Notes: a model not told the origin generated them from the sequence alone. DNA of 47,826 nucleotides from Patescibacteria group bacterium (GCA_028692545.1 JAQUXC010000003.1:1-47826); one strand, 5' to 3'; numbered from the stretch's first letter, positions 26,322 through 36,592 are shown. Program-made: numbers and translations.

Positions 26322-27050
26322 ATGAATTATTTAGATATCATATTTATAGCCATAGCACTATGTTTTGTATTTAGTGGTTATAGAAAAGGACTTGTAAAAT
26401 CTGTTGGTGGAATTTTGGGACTTTTTGTTGGAGCTTATTTTGCAGGGCTTTTTTATCCAACGGTTTCATCTTTTATTCAAGGAGTAGCTAGTTTCCTAAG
26501 CCAATTTGAATCTGACATTATAAGCTTTTTATTAGTATTTATAATTACAAATAGACTTTTTGCGCTTGTTGTTGTTATAGTTGATAAAATAGTCAATATT
26601 CCTATAATAAGCTTTATAAATAGAGTTTTTGGGGCTATTTTCGGATTGTTTGGATCAGTTATATTGGTAGCTCTTGTTACCATGGTTTTGGCAAATATTG
26701 GAAGTAGTTTGGGAGACAAAAATCCAGTACTAAATTCAAAATTAATTCCCCATATAGATTATGCAATAAAAGTAGTACAACCATTTTTACCAAGTAATTT
26801 TGAAAGTGTAAAAGATATTGTATCCAACAATGCGAATAATTTGAGAAATATGGTAGATGAAAAACCAAATGTAAATGTTGATGATATGACTCTTGATGAA
26901 CTCATTGATTATTTAAATTCTGATAACAAAGTTCCTCAGAGTGTAATAGAAAAAATAAAAGAAAATGAATTCAAAAATCAAAAAAATATAACAGCTGAGA
27001 TGATAAAAGAAAAGTTTAATGAATATCTAAATAATGTAAAAGAGGAATAA
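26322..27050 (+). CDS. cvpA: CvpA family membrane protein
   Basis: 242 aa from the ATG at 26322; an upstream in-frame TTG at 26301 lies in the inverted repeat and is not preferred. Four hydrophobic helices. CvpA signatures: DIIFIAIALCFVFSGYRKGLVKS at the N-terminus (split: DIIFIAIALCF, GYRKGLVKS), LGLFVGAYFAG, and NRVFGAIFGLFGSVILV. The C-terminal 90 residues are a soluble acidic/Lys tail. Family roles include colicin V production and envelope homeostasis in other bacteria; the role here is unknown. Followed by tatD after 3 bp. Confidence 0.88.
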   Translation: MNYLDIIFIAIALCFVFSGYRKGLVKSVGGILGLFVGAYFAGLFYPTVSSFIQGVASFLSQFESDIISFLLVFIITNRLFALVVVIVDKIVNIPIISFINRVFGAIFGLFGSVILVALVTMVLANIGSSLGDKNPVLNSKLIPHIDYAIKVVQPFLPSNFESVKDIVSNNANNLRNMVDEKPNVNVDDMTLDELIDYLNSDNKVPQSVIEKIKENEFKNQKNITAEMIKEKFNEYLNNVKEE

Positions 27051-27053
27051 ATT

Positions 27054-27863
27054 ATGCTTATAGATACACATGCACATTTAAATTTTGAAGCATACAACAA
27101 GGACAGAGAAGATGTTATAAAAAGATGTTTGGATTATTCCATGGCTGTTATAAATGTAGGAGCTCAATTTGAAACTTCCAAAAAAGCAGTTGAAATTTCT
27201 AAATATGATAACTTTTATAATACTATAGGACTTCACCCTATTCATGTTTTTGATGAAAAATTTGACATAAAAGTTTATCAAAAACTTATCACAAATAGAA
27301 CTGTTGGAATAGGGGAGACAGGTTTTGATTATTTTCATTCTGATTCAAGTGGAGAAAATAATATTCCCGTAACACAAAAAATAATTGATAAACAAAGAGA
27401 GGTTTTTATAAAACATATACAACTTGCGAAAGAAAATGATTTACCGCTTATCTGTCATGGTAGAAATTCAAAAAATGATTTCAAGCTTCAAACTGTATAT
27501 TTTGATATTTTAAAAACACTTGAAAATCAAAATTATACAAGAGGAGTTGTTCATTGTTTTGGAGGATCGCTAACTGAAGCTCTTAGTATTGTTGATAGTG
27601 GAATGTATATTGGTTTTACAGGTATTATTACTTTTCCAAATGCTGATAAATTAAGAGTTATTGCAAAAGAAATTCCACTTGATAAAATACTTATTGAGAC
27701 AGATTCTCCATATTTAGCTCCTCAAAAATACAGAGGAGAAAGAAATGAGCCAATTTATGTAGAAGAAGTAGCTAGTGTAATATCTGATTTAAAGGGTGTA
27801 AGTATGGAAGATGTAATAGAAAGTACATGGCAGAATGCTAAAATATTATTTAATTTAAAATAA
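27054..27863 (+). CDS. tatD: TatD family metal-dependent hydrolase (DNase)
   Basis: 269 aa. TIM-barrel metal ligands are all present: H6 and H8 in DTHAHLNF, the Glu of GIGETGFDY, His in LICHGRN, His in VVHCFGG and Asp in ETDSPYLAP. A short insertion (about 95-110, SDSSGENNIP) is unusual. TatD enzymes are 3'-5' exonucleases or related amidohydrolases used in DNA repair and degradation. In an operon with cvpA and the following PH-domain gene. Confidence 0.93.
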   Translation: MLIDTHAHLNFEAYNKDREDVIKRCLDYSMAVINVGAQFETSKKAVEISKYDNFYNTIGLHPIHVFDEKFDIKVYQKLITNRTVGIGETGFDYFHSDSSGENNIPVTQKIIDKQREVFIKHIQLAKENDLPLICHGRNSKNDFKLQTVYFDILKTLENQNYTRGVVHCFGGSLTEALSIVDSGMYIGFTGIITFPNADKLRVIAKEIPLDKILIETDSPYLAPQKYRGERNEPIYVEEVASVISDLKGVSMEDVIESTWQNAKILFNLK

Positions 27864-27868
27864 ATTTT

Positions 27869-28330
27869 ATGTTTTATAAAAATATAATAAAAGACATGTT
27901 GTCAGTAGATGAAAGAAAGGAGCATGAATTTTCAATAGGAATTGGTTATATAAAATTTGGTTTTATTATTTTTAATACAATTTCAGTAATTTTAATTTTT
28001 TTAAATTATAAGTTATCTATTTTGAGTTTTGCTTTTACAATATTTTATTTTTTGTTTTATTTGAAAATATCTAATATTTACGTTTTTACAAATAAAAGAA
28101 TTTTAATACATAAAGGTTGGCTTTCTACAAATATGATAAGTGTTGAATATGATAAGATAACAGATGTAAGAGTTCAGGAGAATTTTATTTATAAAATTTT
28201 GACAAAAACTGGTAATCTTTTAATAAATACAGCTAGTACATCAGATACTGAAATAATTTTGTTGCATGTTGAAAATCCTTATAATTTAAAGAAAATTTTA
28301 GATAGCTTAATCCATAATAAAAAACAATAA
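27869..28330 (+). CDS. PH-domain (bPH2/DUF304-like) membrane protein
   Basis: 153 aa. Two hydrophobic helices (about 28-70) followed by a bacterial PH domain: YVFTNKRILIHKGWLSTN, SVEYDKITDVRVQENFIYKI (as separate strands), and GNLLINTAS. This layout is that of YdbS/YdbT-like proteins. Function is not known; membrane-associated. The gap to tatD is 5 bp and to rmuC 4 bp. Confidence 0.82.
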   Translation: MFYKNIIKDMLSVDERKEHEFSIGIGYIKFGFIIFNTISVILIFLNYKLSILSFAFTIFYFLFYLKISNIYVFTNKRILIHKGWLSTNMISVEYDKITDVRVQENFIYKILTKTGNLLINTASTSDTEIILLHVENPYNLKKILDSLIHNKKQ

Positions 28331-28334
28331 AAAT

Positions 28335-29372
28335 ATGTTTATAAATTATTTAATTTTAATATTACTTATTATTCTTATAGTAATGATTTATATATTACTA
28401 AAAGACAAAGATGAAAAAAAAGATGATCAATCTTTTTTAATGCTTCAAAATCAATTAAGTGAAATGAACAAAACTCTTGATATAAAGCTCAATGACTCAA
28501 ATCAGATGGTGCATTCAAAAATGACAGAAAGCTTGAATATTGTAAAAAATGTAACAGAAAGTCTCACAAAACTTGATGAGACAAATAAACAAGTAATGGG
28601 ATTTGCACAGCAACTTCAGTCACTTGAAAATATTTTGAAAAATCCAAAACAGCGTGGAATTCTCGGTGAGTATTATTTAGAGACAGTACTTAAAAATGTA
28701 CTTCCTCCAAATAGTTTTCAAATGCAATATAAATTTAATAATGGTGATATAGTAGATGCTGTCGTATTTTCAAAAGAAGGAATTATTCCAATTGATTCAA
28801 AATTTTCACTAGAAAATTATAATAAAATATTAGATGCTAGAGAAGATGGGGAAAAAGAAAATTTGGAAAAACAATTCAAACAAGACTTGAAAAATAGAAT
28901 TGATGAAACAAGTAAATATATTAGACCAAAAGAAAAAACAATGGAGTTTGCTTTTATGTTTATTCCATCTGAAGCAATTTATTATGACTTACTTGTAAAT
29001 AAAGTTGGTGCTGTGAAGGTAAATACAAGAGATTTGATTGAGTATGCATTTAGAGAAAGAAAAGTAATAATTGTATCGCCTACTACATTTTTGGCATATT
29101 TACAAACTGTAATGCAAGGACTTCGTGCCTTGAAAATAGAGGATTCAATAAAAGATATTTTAAAACATGTTTCAAACCTTCAAAATCATATAATAAGTTA
29201 TGAGGAATATCTCAAAAAATTAGGAAATAATCTTGGTACAACAGTAAATATGTATAATAGTGCTTATAAAGAATTTGCAAAAATAGATAAAGATGTTATA
29301 AAAATCACAGGCAAGGATACAAAAATAGAACCAGAACTTATTGATAAACCAAAGGCAATTGATGAAATTTAA
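28335..29372 (+). CDS. rmuC: DNA recombination protein RmuC
   Basis: 345 aa. An N-terminal transmembrane helix (about 3-22), a coiled-coil segment (about 35-90) and the RmuC nuclease-like domain: RGILGEYYLETVLKNVLPP, DAVVFSKEGIIPIDSKFSLENY (as two blocks), FMFIPSEAIYYDLL and IVSPTTFLAYLQTV. RmuC limits inversions between short inverted repeats and has a PD-(D/E)XK-like fold. It ends the cvpA-tatD transcript; a perfect palindromic terminator follows. Confidence 0.93.
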   Translation: MFINYLILILLIILIVMIYILLKDKDEKKDDQSFLMLQNQLSEMNKTLDIKLNDSNQMVHSKMTESLNIVKNVTESLTKLDETNKQVMGFAQQLQSLENILKNPKQRGILGEYYLETVLKNVLPPNSFQMQYKFNNGDIVDAVVFSKEGIIPIDSKFSLENYNKILDAREDGEKENLEKQFKQDLKNRIDETSKYIRPKEKTMEFAFMFIPSEAIYYDLLVNKVGAVKVNTRDLIEYAFRERKVIIVSPTTFLAYLQTVMQGLRALKIEDSIKDILKHVSNLQNHIISYEEYLKKLGNNLGTTVNMYNSAYKEFAKIDKDVIKITGKDTKIEPELIDKPKAIDEI

Positions 29373-29406
29373 GTTTTAGAATATATAAATATTTTAATAA
29401 AATAGG

Positions 29407-29433
29407 AAGCCGGATCATATGATCCGGCTTTTT
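29407..29433. terminator. Strong bidirectional terminator between rmuC and the orphan cassette
   Basis: A perfect 24-bp palindrome (29407-29430; half-site AAGCCGGATCAT) followed by T-residues on the plus strand, with A-residues (AATAGGAA) on the left. It can end both rmuC and the converging minus-strand cassette. Confidence 0.88.
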
Positions 29434-29446
29434 GGTTTTAAATAGA

Positions 29447-29890
29447 TTAATATTGCCTGCCTGATTTTAGGCATAGTTCACATGGTACCGCATCACCAGC
29501 GACCATTGCTGTTCCTGTATTGTTACACACAGGACACATTTCTCCGTCTTTGAGTAATTCGTAATCATCGAAGAAATTATCATTGTCGTTTGATTCAAAC
29601 TCTTCTTTGACTTCCGCTTTGTTTGACTCATGGAATAGCACTCGGAGCTCTTCTTCTGTGTATCCTTTTGGCAGGGCCATTGGTTCTCCGAATAAAACGA
29701 AGAAGTACTCTGTGATTTTTCCGTTTTCCTCAGTATCATATACAGCATTATGTTCATATGCTGCATTAATGATATCACATGTAGTCATCTCGCAGCTGTG
29801 GTTTACTACGAGGTAGTTTTTTACCATACCAACAAGATTGGCATGGCATGGAAAACGATCTGATGAGATAACAATTGGGCATTCACACAT
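29447..29890 (-). CDS. Orphan zinc-ribbon-containing protein (SD class)
   Basis: 147 aa. The N-terminal part begins MCECPIVISS and has further Cys residues; the middle is acidic (ESNDNDNFFDDYE); the C-terminus has a DnaJ-type CPVCNNTGTAMV...CELC zinc-ribbon pattern. GGAGG stands 5 nt before the ATG, unlike core genes. Base composition is visibly higher in GC (29 of 60 in the line at 29641). Probably the third gene of a minus-strand operon starting at 30702. No family recognised. Its upstream leader is a near copy of that of the neighbouring gene. Confidence 0.75.
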   Translation of the reverse strand: MCECPIVISSDRFPCHANLVGMVKNYLVVNHSCEMTTCDIINAAYEHNAVYDTEENGKITEYFFVLFGEPMALPKGYTEEELRVLFHESNKAEVKEEFESNDNDNFFDDYELLKDGEMCPVCNNTGTAMVAGDAVPCELCLKSGRQY

Positions 29891-29920
29891 AAGATCCTCC
29901 TTCGTGTGATTAAGATTTTG
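29888..29920 (-). repeat. 33-bp leader repeat, copy 1
   Basis: Matches 30180-30212 with one mismatch (32 of 33), including start codon, GGAGG and the TAATCACAC leader. Just beyond it (29914-29931) is a codon string reading FPTKS-stop, like the FPAKS-stop of the gene at 30202, a relic of a duplicated gene end. Confidence 0.9.
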
Positions 29921-29963
29921 TCGGAAATTAGGATAAGCTTTGGAGTTTTTTTAGATAAAAAAT

Positions 29964-30182
29964 CTAAAGTTCACTGTTCCATTTACTTGTTAAACTTTTT
30001 TCTGTATGAAGACTGGGATTGTTATCGTCATCCCCAAAAGCGACGAGAACTTTGCCATCTTGATTTATAGCGTTATTTTTTTCACCAAAGTTTATAATTT
30101 CTGTTGCAGAAATATCACCGTTTTCAAGAATAACATAGTTTTTAGGTTTTCCACTTGGGTATGGATTTGGTTTTGTTTTCAT
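29964..30182 (-). CDS. Small orphan protein (SD class), unknown
   Basis: 72 aa, polar and without membrane segments or Cys. It starts MKTKPNPYPSGKPKNY and includes a beta-rich segment (YVILENGDISATEI) and FGDDDNNPS. GGAGG stands 5 nt before ATG. The leader begins at the stop codon of the preceding cassette gene, with 19 bp between the genes, so these are co-transcribed. A small A/T hairpin lies just after its stop (around 29950-29970). No homologue recognised. Confidence 0.6.
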   Translation of the reverse strand: MKTKPNPYPSGKPKNYVILENGDISATEIINFGEKNNAINQDGKVLVAFGDDDNNPSLHTEKSLTSKWNSEL

Positions 30183-30212
30183 AAGATCCTCCTTTGTGTG
30201 ATTAAGATTTTG
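30180..30212 (-). repeat. 33-bp leader repeat, copy 2
   Basis: The partner of 29888-29920, spanning the stop of the 30202 gene, the SD and the ATG of the 30182 gene. In this copy the FPAKS-stop belongs to an intact gene. Confidence 0.9.
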
Positions 30213-30702
30213 CTGGAAATGTTCCTAATAAAATACATGATGTACATACATCTCCGTTTGGAAGATATCCGATATTGAAACATATTGGGCAGATCTTAAT
30301 ACCTTCTTCAGAAAGGCGATTTGTTTCAGGGCATCCATTCGGACATGGTTTTGAAGTAGTAGCATAGCGCCCTTTTAATAACTCTGTTCCAGTTCCGTTG
30401 CATAAATTACATATCCCCCCTATCTGTTTAAATGGTTTTGACTCTCGTTTTTTGTCTCTTGAAGTATCCATGAAAGCTAAATCAAAAACAAATATTATGG
30501 ACATGTTGTTGAAATTAGGATTTTTGCGAGAATCGACCTTTGCTATTTCGAATTTTTTTCCAGGAAATTGTAATAATTCTAATTTTTGACCAGCAACTTT
30601 AGGAGAAAATGATCCTTCGATTTCAATAGGTTTTCCCTCGTGATTTTGCGGAGAAAAATCCTGATTATTAATAATCATTTGTACAACTAACCATTTACTC
30701 AT
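30202..30702 (-). CDS. Orphan multi-zinc-ribbon protein (SD class)
   Basis: 166 aa. The first about 85 residues form a possible beta-domain (GKPIEIEGSF, IIFVFDLAF); the C-terminal half has three CxxC-type clusters: CNLCNGTGTE, CPNGC and CPICFNIGY...CTSC, reminiscent of DnaJ-type zinc ribbons. The strong SD GGAGG is 5 nt before the ATG, with a clear promoter upstream. It is first in a three-gene operon. No recognised family; a role in binding nucleic acid or protein is possible but unsupported. Confidence 0.72.
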   Translation of the reverse strand: MSKWLVVQMIINNQDFSPQNHEGKPIEIEGSFSPKVAGQKLELLQFPGKKFEIAKVDSRKNPNFNNMSIIFVFDLAFMDTSRDKKRESKPFKQIGGICNLCNGTGTELLKGRYATTSKPCPNGCPETNRLSEEGIKICPICFNIGYLPNGDVCTSCILLGTFPAKS

Positions 30703-30737
30703 TTCTACCTCCAGTAGATTATATAGTATTTGCTTGT

Positions 30738-30766
30738 ATATTAGTGATAATTTTTGATATTGTCAA
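30738..30766 (-). promoter_or_regulatory. Cassette promoter TTGACA-N17-TAATAT
   Basis: On the minus strand, TTGACA (30761-30766), a 17-nt spacer and TAATAT (30738-30743), with the ATG at 30702. The same element is found before two other SD-class genes (39364 and 45562). Confidence 0.82.
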
Positions 30767-30782
30767 TTCTATTTTTTAAAAC

Positions 30783-30811
30783 AAAAAACCTTAGGTGATC
30801 TAAGGTTTTTT
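30783..30811 (-). terminator. Terminator of the ATP synthase operon
   Basis: AAAAAACCTTAG (30783-30794) pairs with CTAAGGTTTTTT (30800-30811), a 12-bp stem with a 5-nt loop. It is symmetric, so can act in both directions. It is 20 bp past the atpC stop and just upstream of the cassette promoter. Confidence 0.9.
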
Positions 30812-30830
30812 ATGTAATATATTTTATATA

Positions 30831-31247
30831 TTATTTTTTGATATCACGCCATCTGTTTGCAGCTTTTACTCTGGCGAGTTCTTTTTCTATATAAGCTTGA
30901 ACCCCAGCAAAGTCTACATCATCTTTGTTTTCGATTTCTTTTTTGACTTCTTCAGCTCTTTTTTTGGCACGTTCAATATCTATTTCTTTTGCTAGTTCTG
31001 CTGTATCAGCGAGCATTATTACTTTATCTCTTTGTACTTCTATAAAACCACTTGAAACCGCAAATACCTCTATTTCTCCATTTTCTTTTTTTATCTCAGC
31101 AACTCCAGGAACAAGTATTCCAACAAGTGGTATATGACGAGGCAAGATTGTAATAATGCCTTTTTTTGTAGGTACTGTAATACTCTTTATTGTTTCTTTC
31201 AAAACAACTCTTTCTGGAGTAACTATTTCAAATTTTATTAAACTCAT
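30831..31247 (-). CDS. atpC: F1Fo ATP synthase epsilon subunit
   Basis: 138 aa. The beta-sandwich domain (FEIVTPERVV, ILPRHIPLVGIL) and a two-helix C-terminal domain (ERAKKRAEEVKKEI, KELARVKAANRWRD) are both present. The helices can inhibit ATP hydrolysis in bacterial enzymes. It is the last gene of the operon; a G/C palindrome separates it from atpD. Confidence 0.95.
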   Translation of the reverse strand: MSLIKFEIVTPERVVLKETIKSITVPTKKGIITILPRHIPLVGILVPGVAEIKKENGEIEVFAVSSGFIEVQRDKVIMLADTAELAKEIDIERAKKRAEEVKKEIENKDDVDFAGVQAYIEKELARVKAANRWRDIKK

Positions 31248-31257
31248 ATTTTTTTGT

Positions 31258-31270
31258 CCCGCTTTGCGGG
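31258..31270. repeat. CCCGC-TTT-GCGGG palindrome in the atpD-atpC junction
   Basis: CCCGC (31258-31262), TTT, GCGGG (31266-31270), in the 28-bp gap between the two genes. It is a member of the same short palindrome family as at 20087, 36211 and 39812, here inside an operon. Confidence 0.8.
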
Positions 31271-31275
31271 GTTAT

Positions 31276-32685
<1,410 letters not shown>

Positions 32686-32720
32686 TTAAATTATTATTAT
32701 TTAAAATATTTTGATATTAA

Positions 32721-33698
32721 TTATTTCAAAGCATTTGCTCCAGCACTTATTTCTGCAATTTCAGAAGTAATACTAGCTTGTCTTGCTTTGTTGTAAAACA
32801 ATGTTAATTCATTTATCAAATCATTTGCAGCAGTTGTTGCATTGTGCATTGCACTCATTCTAGCGCTATGTTCAGATGCGTTTGATTCAAGTAGTGCCTG
32901 ATATAATTGTATTTCTATAAGTCTTGGCAACATTTCATTTAGAACTTCTTCTTCGTTTGGTTCAAAAACATAGTCAAATCTCGTATTTTTTAGAAGTTGA
33001 TCTTGTGATTTTACTTCTAAATATTTATCTTCTTTTTCTTTTATAAAATCTTTGTTTGTTTTTAATCTTGTGTCATCTCCTACAATTCCCAAATACCCAT
33101 CCTGTGTATGTATATCAATAGGTATTATTTGTTTGACTCTTGGTAATTGTGTTACTGCATTTATAAAATCAGTATATGCTACAAATATTTTATCATATTT
33201 TTGATTTTTGAAATCATCTATTATCATTTTTGCGATAGATCTTACTTCTGATATTTGTGATGAGGCATCTTGTTTTTCAAATTCGGCTGTTATTTCATAT
33301 CCTAATTTGTAAACTCTAGAACCTTTTTTCCCAAGTAATATAAAGTCTACGTTTTCTGATTTTAATTCATCATAACTTTTTATTGTTTCAATTGCTTTTT
33401 TTATTATATTTGTATTCAAACTTCCACATAAACCTCTATTTGCTGTTATAAGTACTATACAAATTTTTTCTGTCTTGTTTGTATTCGTAAGAAGTGGATG
33501 TTTTATATAGTCATTATTTTTTGATCCTGCAATATTCAAAACTGTAAGCCAACTTATATTAGCATATGTTCTTGTCTTAAGAACTGCTTCAGTACATTTA
33601 CGCATTTTACTAGCAGCCACCATTTCCATAGCTTTGGTAATTTTGCCAGTATTTTTTACTGATTTAATTCTGCTTTTTATTTCTTTTGTCTTTGCCAT
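32721..33698 (-). CDS. atpG: F1Fo ATP synthase gamma subunit
   Basis: 325 aa, somewhat longer than the usual about 290. The N-terminal KEIKSRIKSVKNTGKITKAMEMVAASKM and C-terminal EHSARMSAMHNATTAANDLI helices form the rotor shaft (quoted here in blocks: IKSVKNTGKITKAMEMVAAS, MSAMHNATTAANDLI). CGSLNTNI is the conserved central element. The extra length lies in the middle, around 190-250 (DTRLKTNKDFIKEKEDKYLE). Confidence 0.96.
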   Translation of the reverse strand: MAKTKEIKSRIKSVKNTGKITKAMEMVAASKMRKCTEAVLKTRTYANISWLTVLNIAGSKNNDYIKHPLLTNTNKTEKICIVLITANRGLCGSLNTNIIKKAIETIKSYDELKSENVDFILLGKKGSRVYKLGYEITAEFEKQDASSQISEVRSIAKMIIDDFKNQKYDKIFVAYTDFINAVTQLPRVKQIIPIDIHTQDGYLGIVGDDTRLKTNKDFIKEKEDKYLEVKSQDQLLKNTRFDYVFEPNEEEVLNEMLPRLIEIQLYQALLESNASEHSARMSAMHNATTAANDLINELTLFYNKARQASITSEIAEISAGANALK

Positions 33699-33707
33699 AT
33701 ATTTAGC

Positions 33708-33735
33708 CTTCAGCTTTCAGGTTTTAGCTTTCAGG
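33708..33735. repeat. Short imperfect direct repeat between atpG and atpA
   Basis: CTTCAGCTTTCAGG and TTTTAGCTTTCAGG follow each other in the 39-bp gap. A similar TAGCTATTAGCTATCAG string occurs at 44076. Such short intergenic repeats have no known function. Confidence 0.6.
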
Positions 33736-33737
33736 GA

Positions 33738-35252
33738 TTATATTGTTTTTTTATATTCTTCTACTACTTTTTTGATTTTTTCTTGTATCGCATCACTGAA
33801 ATCCTTTGTTTCTTTTATTTCTTTTGTTAATTCTTTTGCACTAATATCTAAATATTCATAAAGTCCTTTTTCAAAACTTCTAATATTTTCTACATCTACA
33901 TCATCTAGCAATCCATTTGTAAGAGCAAAGAAGGATATAACCTGTTTTCCTACTTGAATAGGGGAGTATTGTTCTTGTTTAAATATTTCCATAAGTCTTT
34001 TACCTCTTTCAAGTTTTATTTTTGTATCTTCATCAAGATCTGAACCAAATTGAGCAAAAGCAGCTAATTCTCTAAATTGAGCTGCTTCTAATTTCAATTT
34101 ACCAGCAACCTTTTTCATAGATTTTATTTGAGCAGATGATCCTACACGAGAAACTGAAAGTCCTGAATTAATAGCCGGTCTTTGACCTTGATTAAATAAA
34201 TCTGTTTCAAGGAAAATCTGTCCATCAGTAATTGATATAACATTTGTAGGAATATAGGCAGATACATCTCCTGCTTGTGTTTCAATAATAGGAAGTGCAG
34301 TGATAGATCCACCACCATTTTCTTGACTTAATTTACAAGCTCTTTCAAGTAATCTTGAATGTAGATAAAAAACATCTCCAGGATATGCTTCTCTTCCTGG
34401 TGGTCTTCTAAGAAGTAGAGATATTTCACGATATGATACGGCATGTTTTGATAAATCATCATATATTACCAACACATCTTCACCTTTTTCTAAGAAATAT
34501 TCTGCCATAGCACAACCTGAATAAGGTGCTATATATAGAAGTGATGCAGGATCAGATGCGCTGGCTAGAACTACGGTAGTATAATCCATAGCTCCTGATT
34601 TTTCTAATTTTTCCATTATTCCTGCAATTTTTGATTCTTTTTGACCGATAGCTACATATATACATTTTACATTTTCACCTTTTTGATTGATTATAGTATC
34701 AATTGCTATAGCTGTTTTTCCTGTTTGTCTATCGCCAATTATAAGTTCTCTCTGTCCACGTCCTATTGGTATAATAGAGTCAATTGATTTTATACCCGTC
34801 TGAATTGGTTCATTTACTGATTCTCTTGCCATAACTCCAGGAGCAACTTTTTCTATTGGGTAATATTTTTCAGTTTCTATTTCTCCTTTACCATCAATAG
34901 GTTCTCCAAGTGAATTTAGAACACGGCCAATTATTTTGTCACTTACTGGTACTGATAATATTTTTCTCAAACACTTTACTTTGTCACCTTCTTTTATTGT
35001 TTTGTAATCACCAAGCACAATAATACCAACTTCTCCGTCTTCTAGATTTAGTACTACGCCATTTACTTTGACGTTTTTTTCATTTTCAAATTCTACCATT
35101 TCACTCATCATAGCATCATCAAGTCCAGATACTTTTGCAATACCATCTCCAATTTCTATTACACGTCCGACAATTTCTTCTTTTGCATTTGATTTGTGAT
35201 CAGAAATTTGTTTTTTTAATTGCTCTACAATAAAGTCTTTGTTTATTTGCAT
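33738..35252 (-). CDS. atpA: F1Fo ATP synthase alpha subunit
   Basis: 504 aa, normal size. P-loop [14 protein letters not shown], the [13 protein letters not shown] region, [13 protein letters not shown], and the conserved arginine-containing [17 protein letters not shown]. Non-catalytic nucleotide-binding subunit. 41 bp after atpH, a gap without other features. Confidence 0.98.
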   Translation of the reverse strand: MQINKDFIVEQLKKQISDHKSNAKEEIVGRVIEIGDGIAKVSGLDDAMMSEMVEFENEKNVKVNGVVLNLEDGEVGIIVLGDYKTIKEGDKVKCLRKILSVPVSDKIIGRVLNSLGEPIDGKGEIETEKYYPIEKVAPGVMARESVNEPIQTGIKSIDSIIPIGRGQRELIIGDRQTGKTAIAIDTIINQKGENVKCIYVAIGQKESKIAGIMEKLEKSGAMDYTTVVLASASDPASLLYIAPYSGCAMAEYFLEKGEDVLVIYDDLSKHAVSYREISLLLRRPPGREAYPGDVFYLHSRLLERACKLSQENGGGSITALPIIETQAGDVSAYIPTNVISITDGQIFLETDLFNQGQRPAINSGLSVSRVGSSAQIKSMKKVAGKLKLEAAQFRELAAFAQFGSDLDEDTKIKLERGKRLMEIFKQEQYSPIQVGKQVISFFALTNGLLDDVDVENIRSFEKGLYEYLDISAKELTKEIKETKDFSDAIQEKIKKVVEEYKKTI

Positions 35253-35293
35253 ATATTTTATTTTTCAGTAATTATCTTTTGTGATAATACTTA

Positions 35294-35695
35294 TTATTTA
35301 CTAATATTATTTTTTAAATTATTAATTTTCGTTTTAAAACTATTGTCCAATATTCTGTCTCCATATTTTATTATTGCTCCAGATATCAAACTTTTATTTA
35401 TTTTATTTTCAAACTCTATTTTTTTTGCACCAGTTTTTTTTGCTATAAATGTCTCTATATGAGAGAGGACTTCTTTAGTAATAGGATTTGCTGTTTCCAC
35501 TTCAACATTTACTATATTATTTTCACTATTATATATACTTATAAAATTTTCTATTATTTTATTTTGGTTTTTTATTTGATTTTTTTTGATGAGTAATTTT
35601 GTAAATTTTTCTATTTCAACTTTAATATCATCAGGAGATTTGTCCTTTGTAATTTCAAATAATAATTGAGAATATTTTTTTGGGCCTACTTTCAT
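35294..35695 (-). CDS. atpH: F1Fo ATP synthase delta subunit
   Basis: 133 aa, clearly shorter than the usual about 175-180; the N-terminal six-helix domain (YSQLLFEITKDKSPDDIK) is reduced while the C-terminal part (VNVEVETANPITKEVLSHIE, AIIKYGDRILDNSFKTKINN) is recognisable. It links the b-subunit stator stalk to the top of F1. One base separates it from atpF. The call relies on position as well as sequence. Confidence 0.88.
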   Translation of the reverse strand: MKVGPKKYSQLLFEITKDKSPDDIKVEIEKFTKLLIKKNQIKNQNKIIENFISIYNSENNIVNVEVETANPITKEVLSHIETFIAKKTGAKKIEFENKINKSLISGAIIKYGDRILDNSFKTKINNLKNNISK

Positions 35696-35696
35696 A

Positions 35697-36200
35697 TTAT
35701 TTTATATCAAGAGATTTTTTTATAATTTCCATATCTTTTTTGTCATCTATTTTTTCTTCCAATATCTTTTTTAAAGATTCTGCAATAAGCTCTGCTGTCT
35801 GTGTTTTTATTTCTTTTATTGCTTTGTTTTTTTCAAGCTCTATATCTTCTTTTTCTTTTTTGACTATATCTTTTAATTCTTCTTTTGTTTTCAAAACTAT
35901 TGCTTCTCTTTTATCTTCACCAGCTTTTGTAGCACGTTCTATTATTTCTTTTGCTGATTTTTTTGCTTCTGATGTAGCACGTTCTATTATTTCTTTTTCT
36001 TCATTTTCAATGCTCAATAATTTTTGTCCAGCTTTTTCTGCATCTTCTAATCCTTTTTCAATTTTATCTTTTCTTTCATCTAAAAACTTTAGTATTGGTT
36101 TGTATGCAAATTTATACAAAACAAAAAAGAATATTGCAAAGTTTATAAATTGAGCTATGAGTATTTTTAGATCCAGTCCTAATACATTGAATAATTTCAT
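35697..36200 (-). CDS. atpF: F1Fo ATP synthase b subunit
   Basis: 167 aa. One N-terminal transmembrane helix (about 9-28, LKILIAQFINFAIFFFVLYKF) followed by a long charged coiled coil (LDERKDKIEKGLEDAEKAGQ onward). Forms the peripheral stalk. Normal size. A long hairpin lies between atpE and this gene. Confidence 0.95.
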   Translation of the reverse strand: MKLFNVLGLDLKILIAQFINFAIFFFVLYKFAYKPILKFLDERKDKIEKGLEDAEKAGQKLLSIENEEKEIIERATSEAKKSAKEIIERATKAGEDKREAIVLKTKEELKDIVKKEKEDIELEKNKAIKEIKTQTAELIAESLKKILEEKIDDKKDMEIIKKSLDIK

Positions 36201-36210
36201 ATTTTTATTT

Positions 36211-36227
36211 ATCTCGCTTAGCGGGAT
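36211..36227. repeat. ATCTCGC-TTA-GCGGGAT palindrome upstream of atpF
   Basis: A 7-bp stem with one G-T pair (36211-36217 and 36221-36227). One diverged member of the CCCGC palindrome family, 10 bp upstream of the atpF start. Confidence 0.7.
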
Positions 36228-36258
36228 TGTTTAATTTATTTATTTAAAAAACAAAGAT

Positions 36259-36290
36259 ATTCTGCTCTTTTTTACAAAGAAGAGCAGAAT
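36259..36290 (-). promoter_or_regulatory. Intra-operon hairpin between atpE and atpF
   Basis: ATTCTGCTCTT (36259-36269) pairs with AAGAGCAGAAT (36280-36290), an 11-bp perfect stem and 10-nt loop. In the transcription direction it follows atpE and is followed, 8 nt later, by a T-rich stretch. It may attenuate transcription into atpF-C or protect atpE mRNA, either of which would help make excess c subunit. Confidence 0.6.
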
Positions 36291-36302
36291 GAGCTCTGGT
36301 TT

Positions 36303-36539
<237 letters not shown>

Positions 36540-36592
36540 TTATCCTTATGCCGTATTTCAGGCTTAATTATTAAATATATAAATTATTTTTG

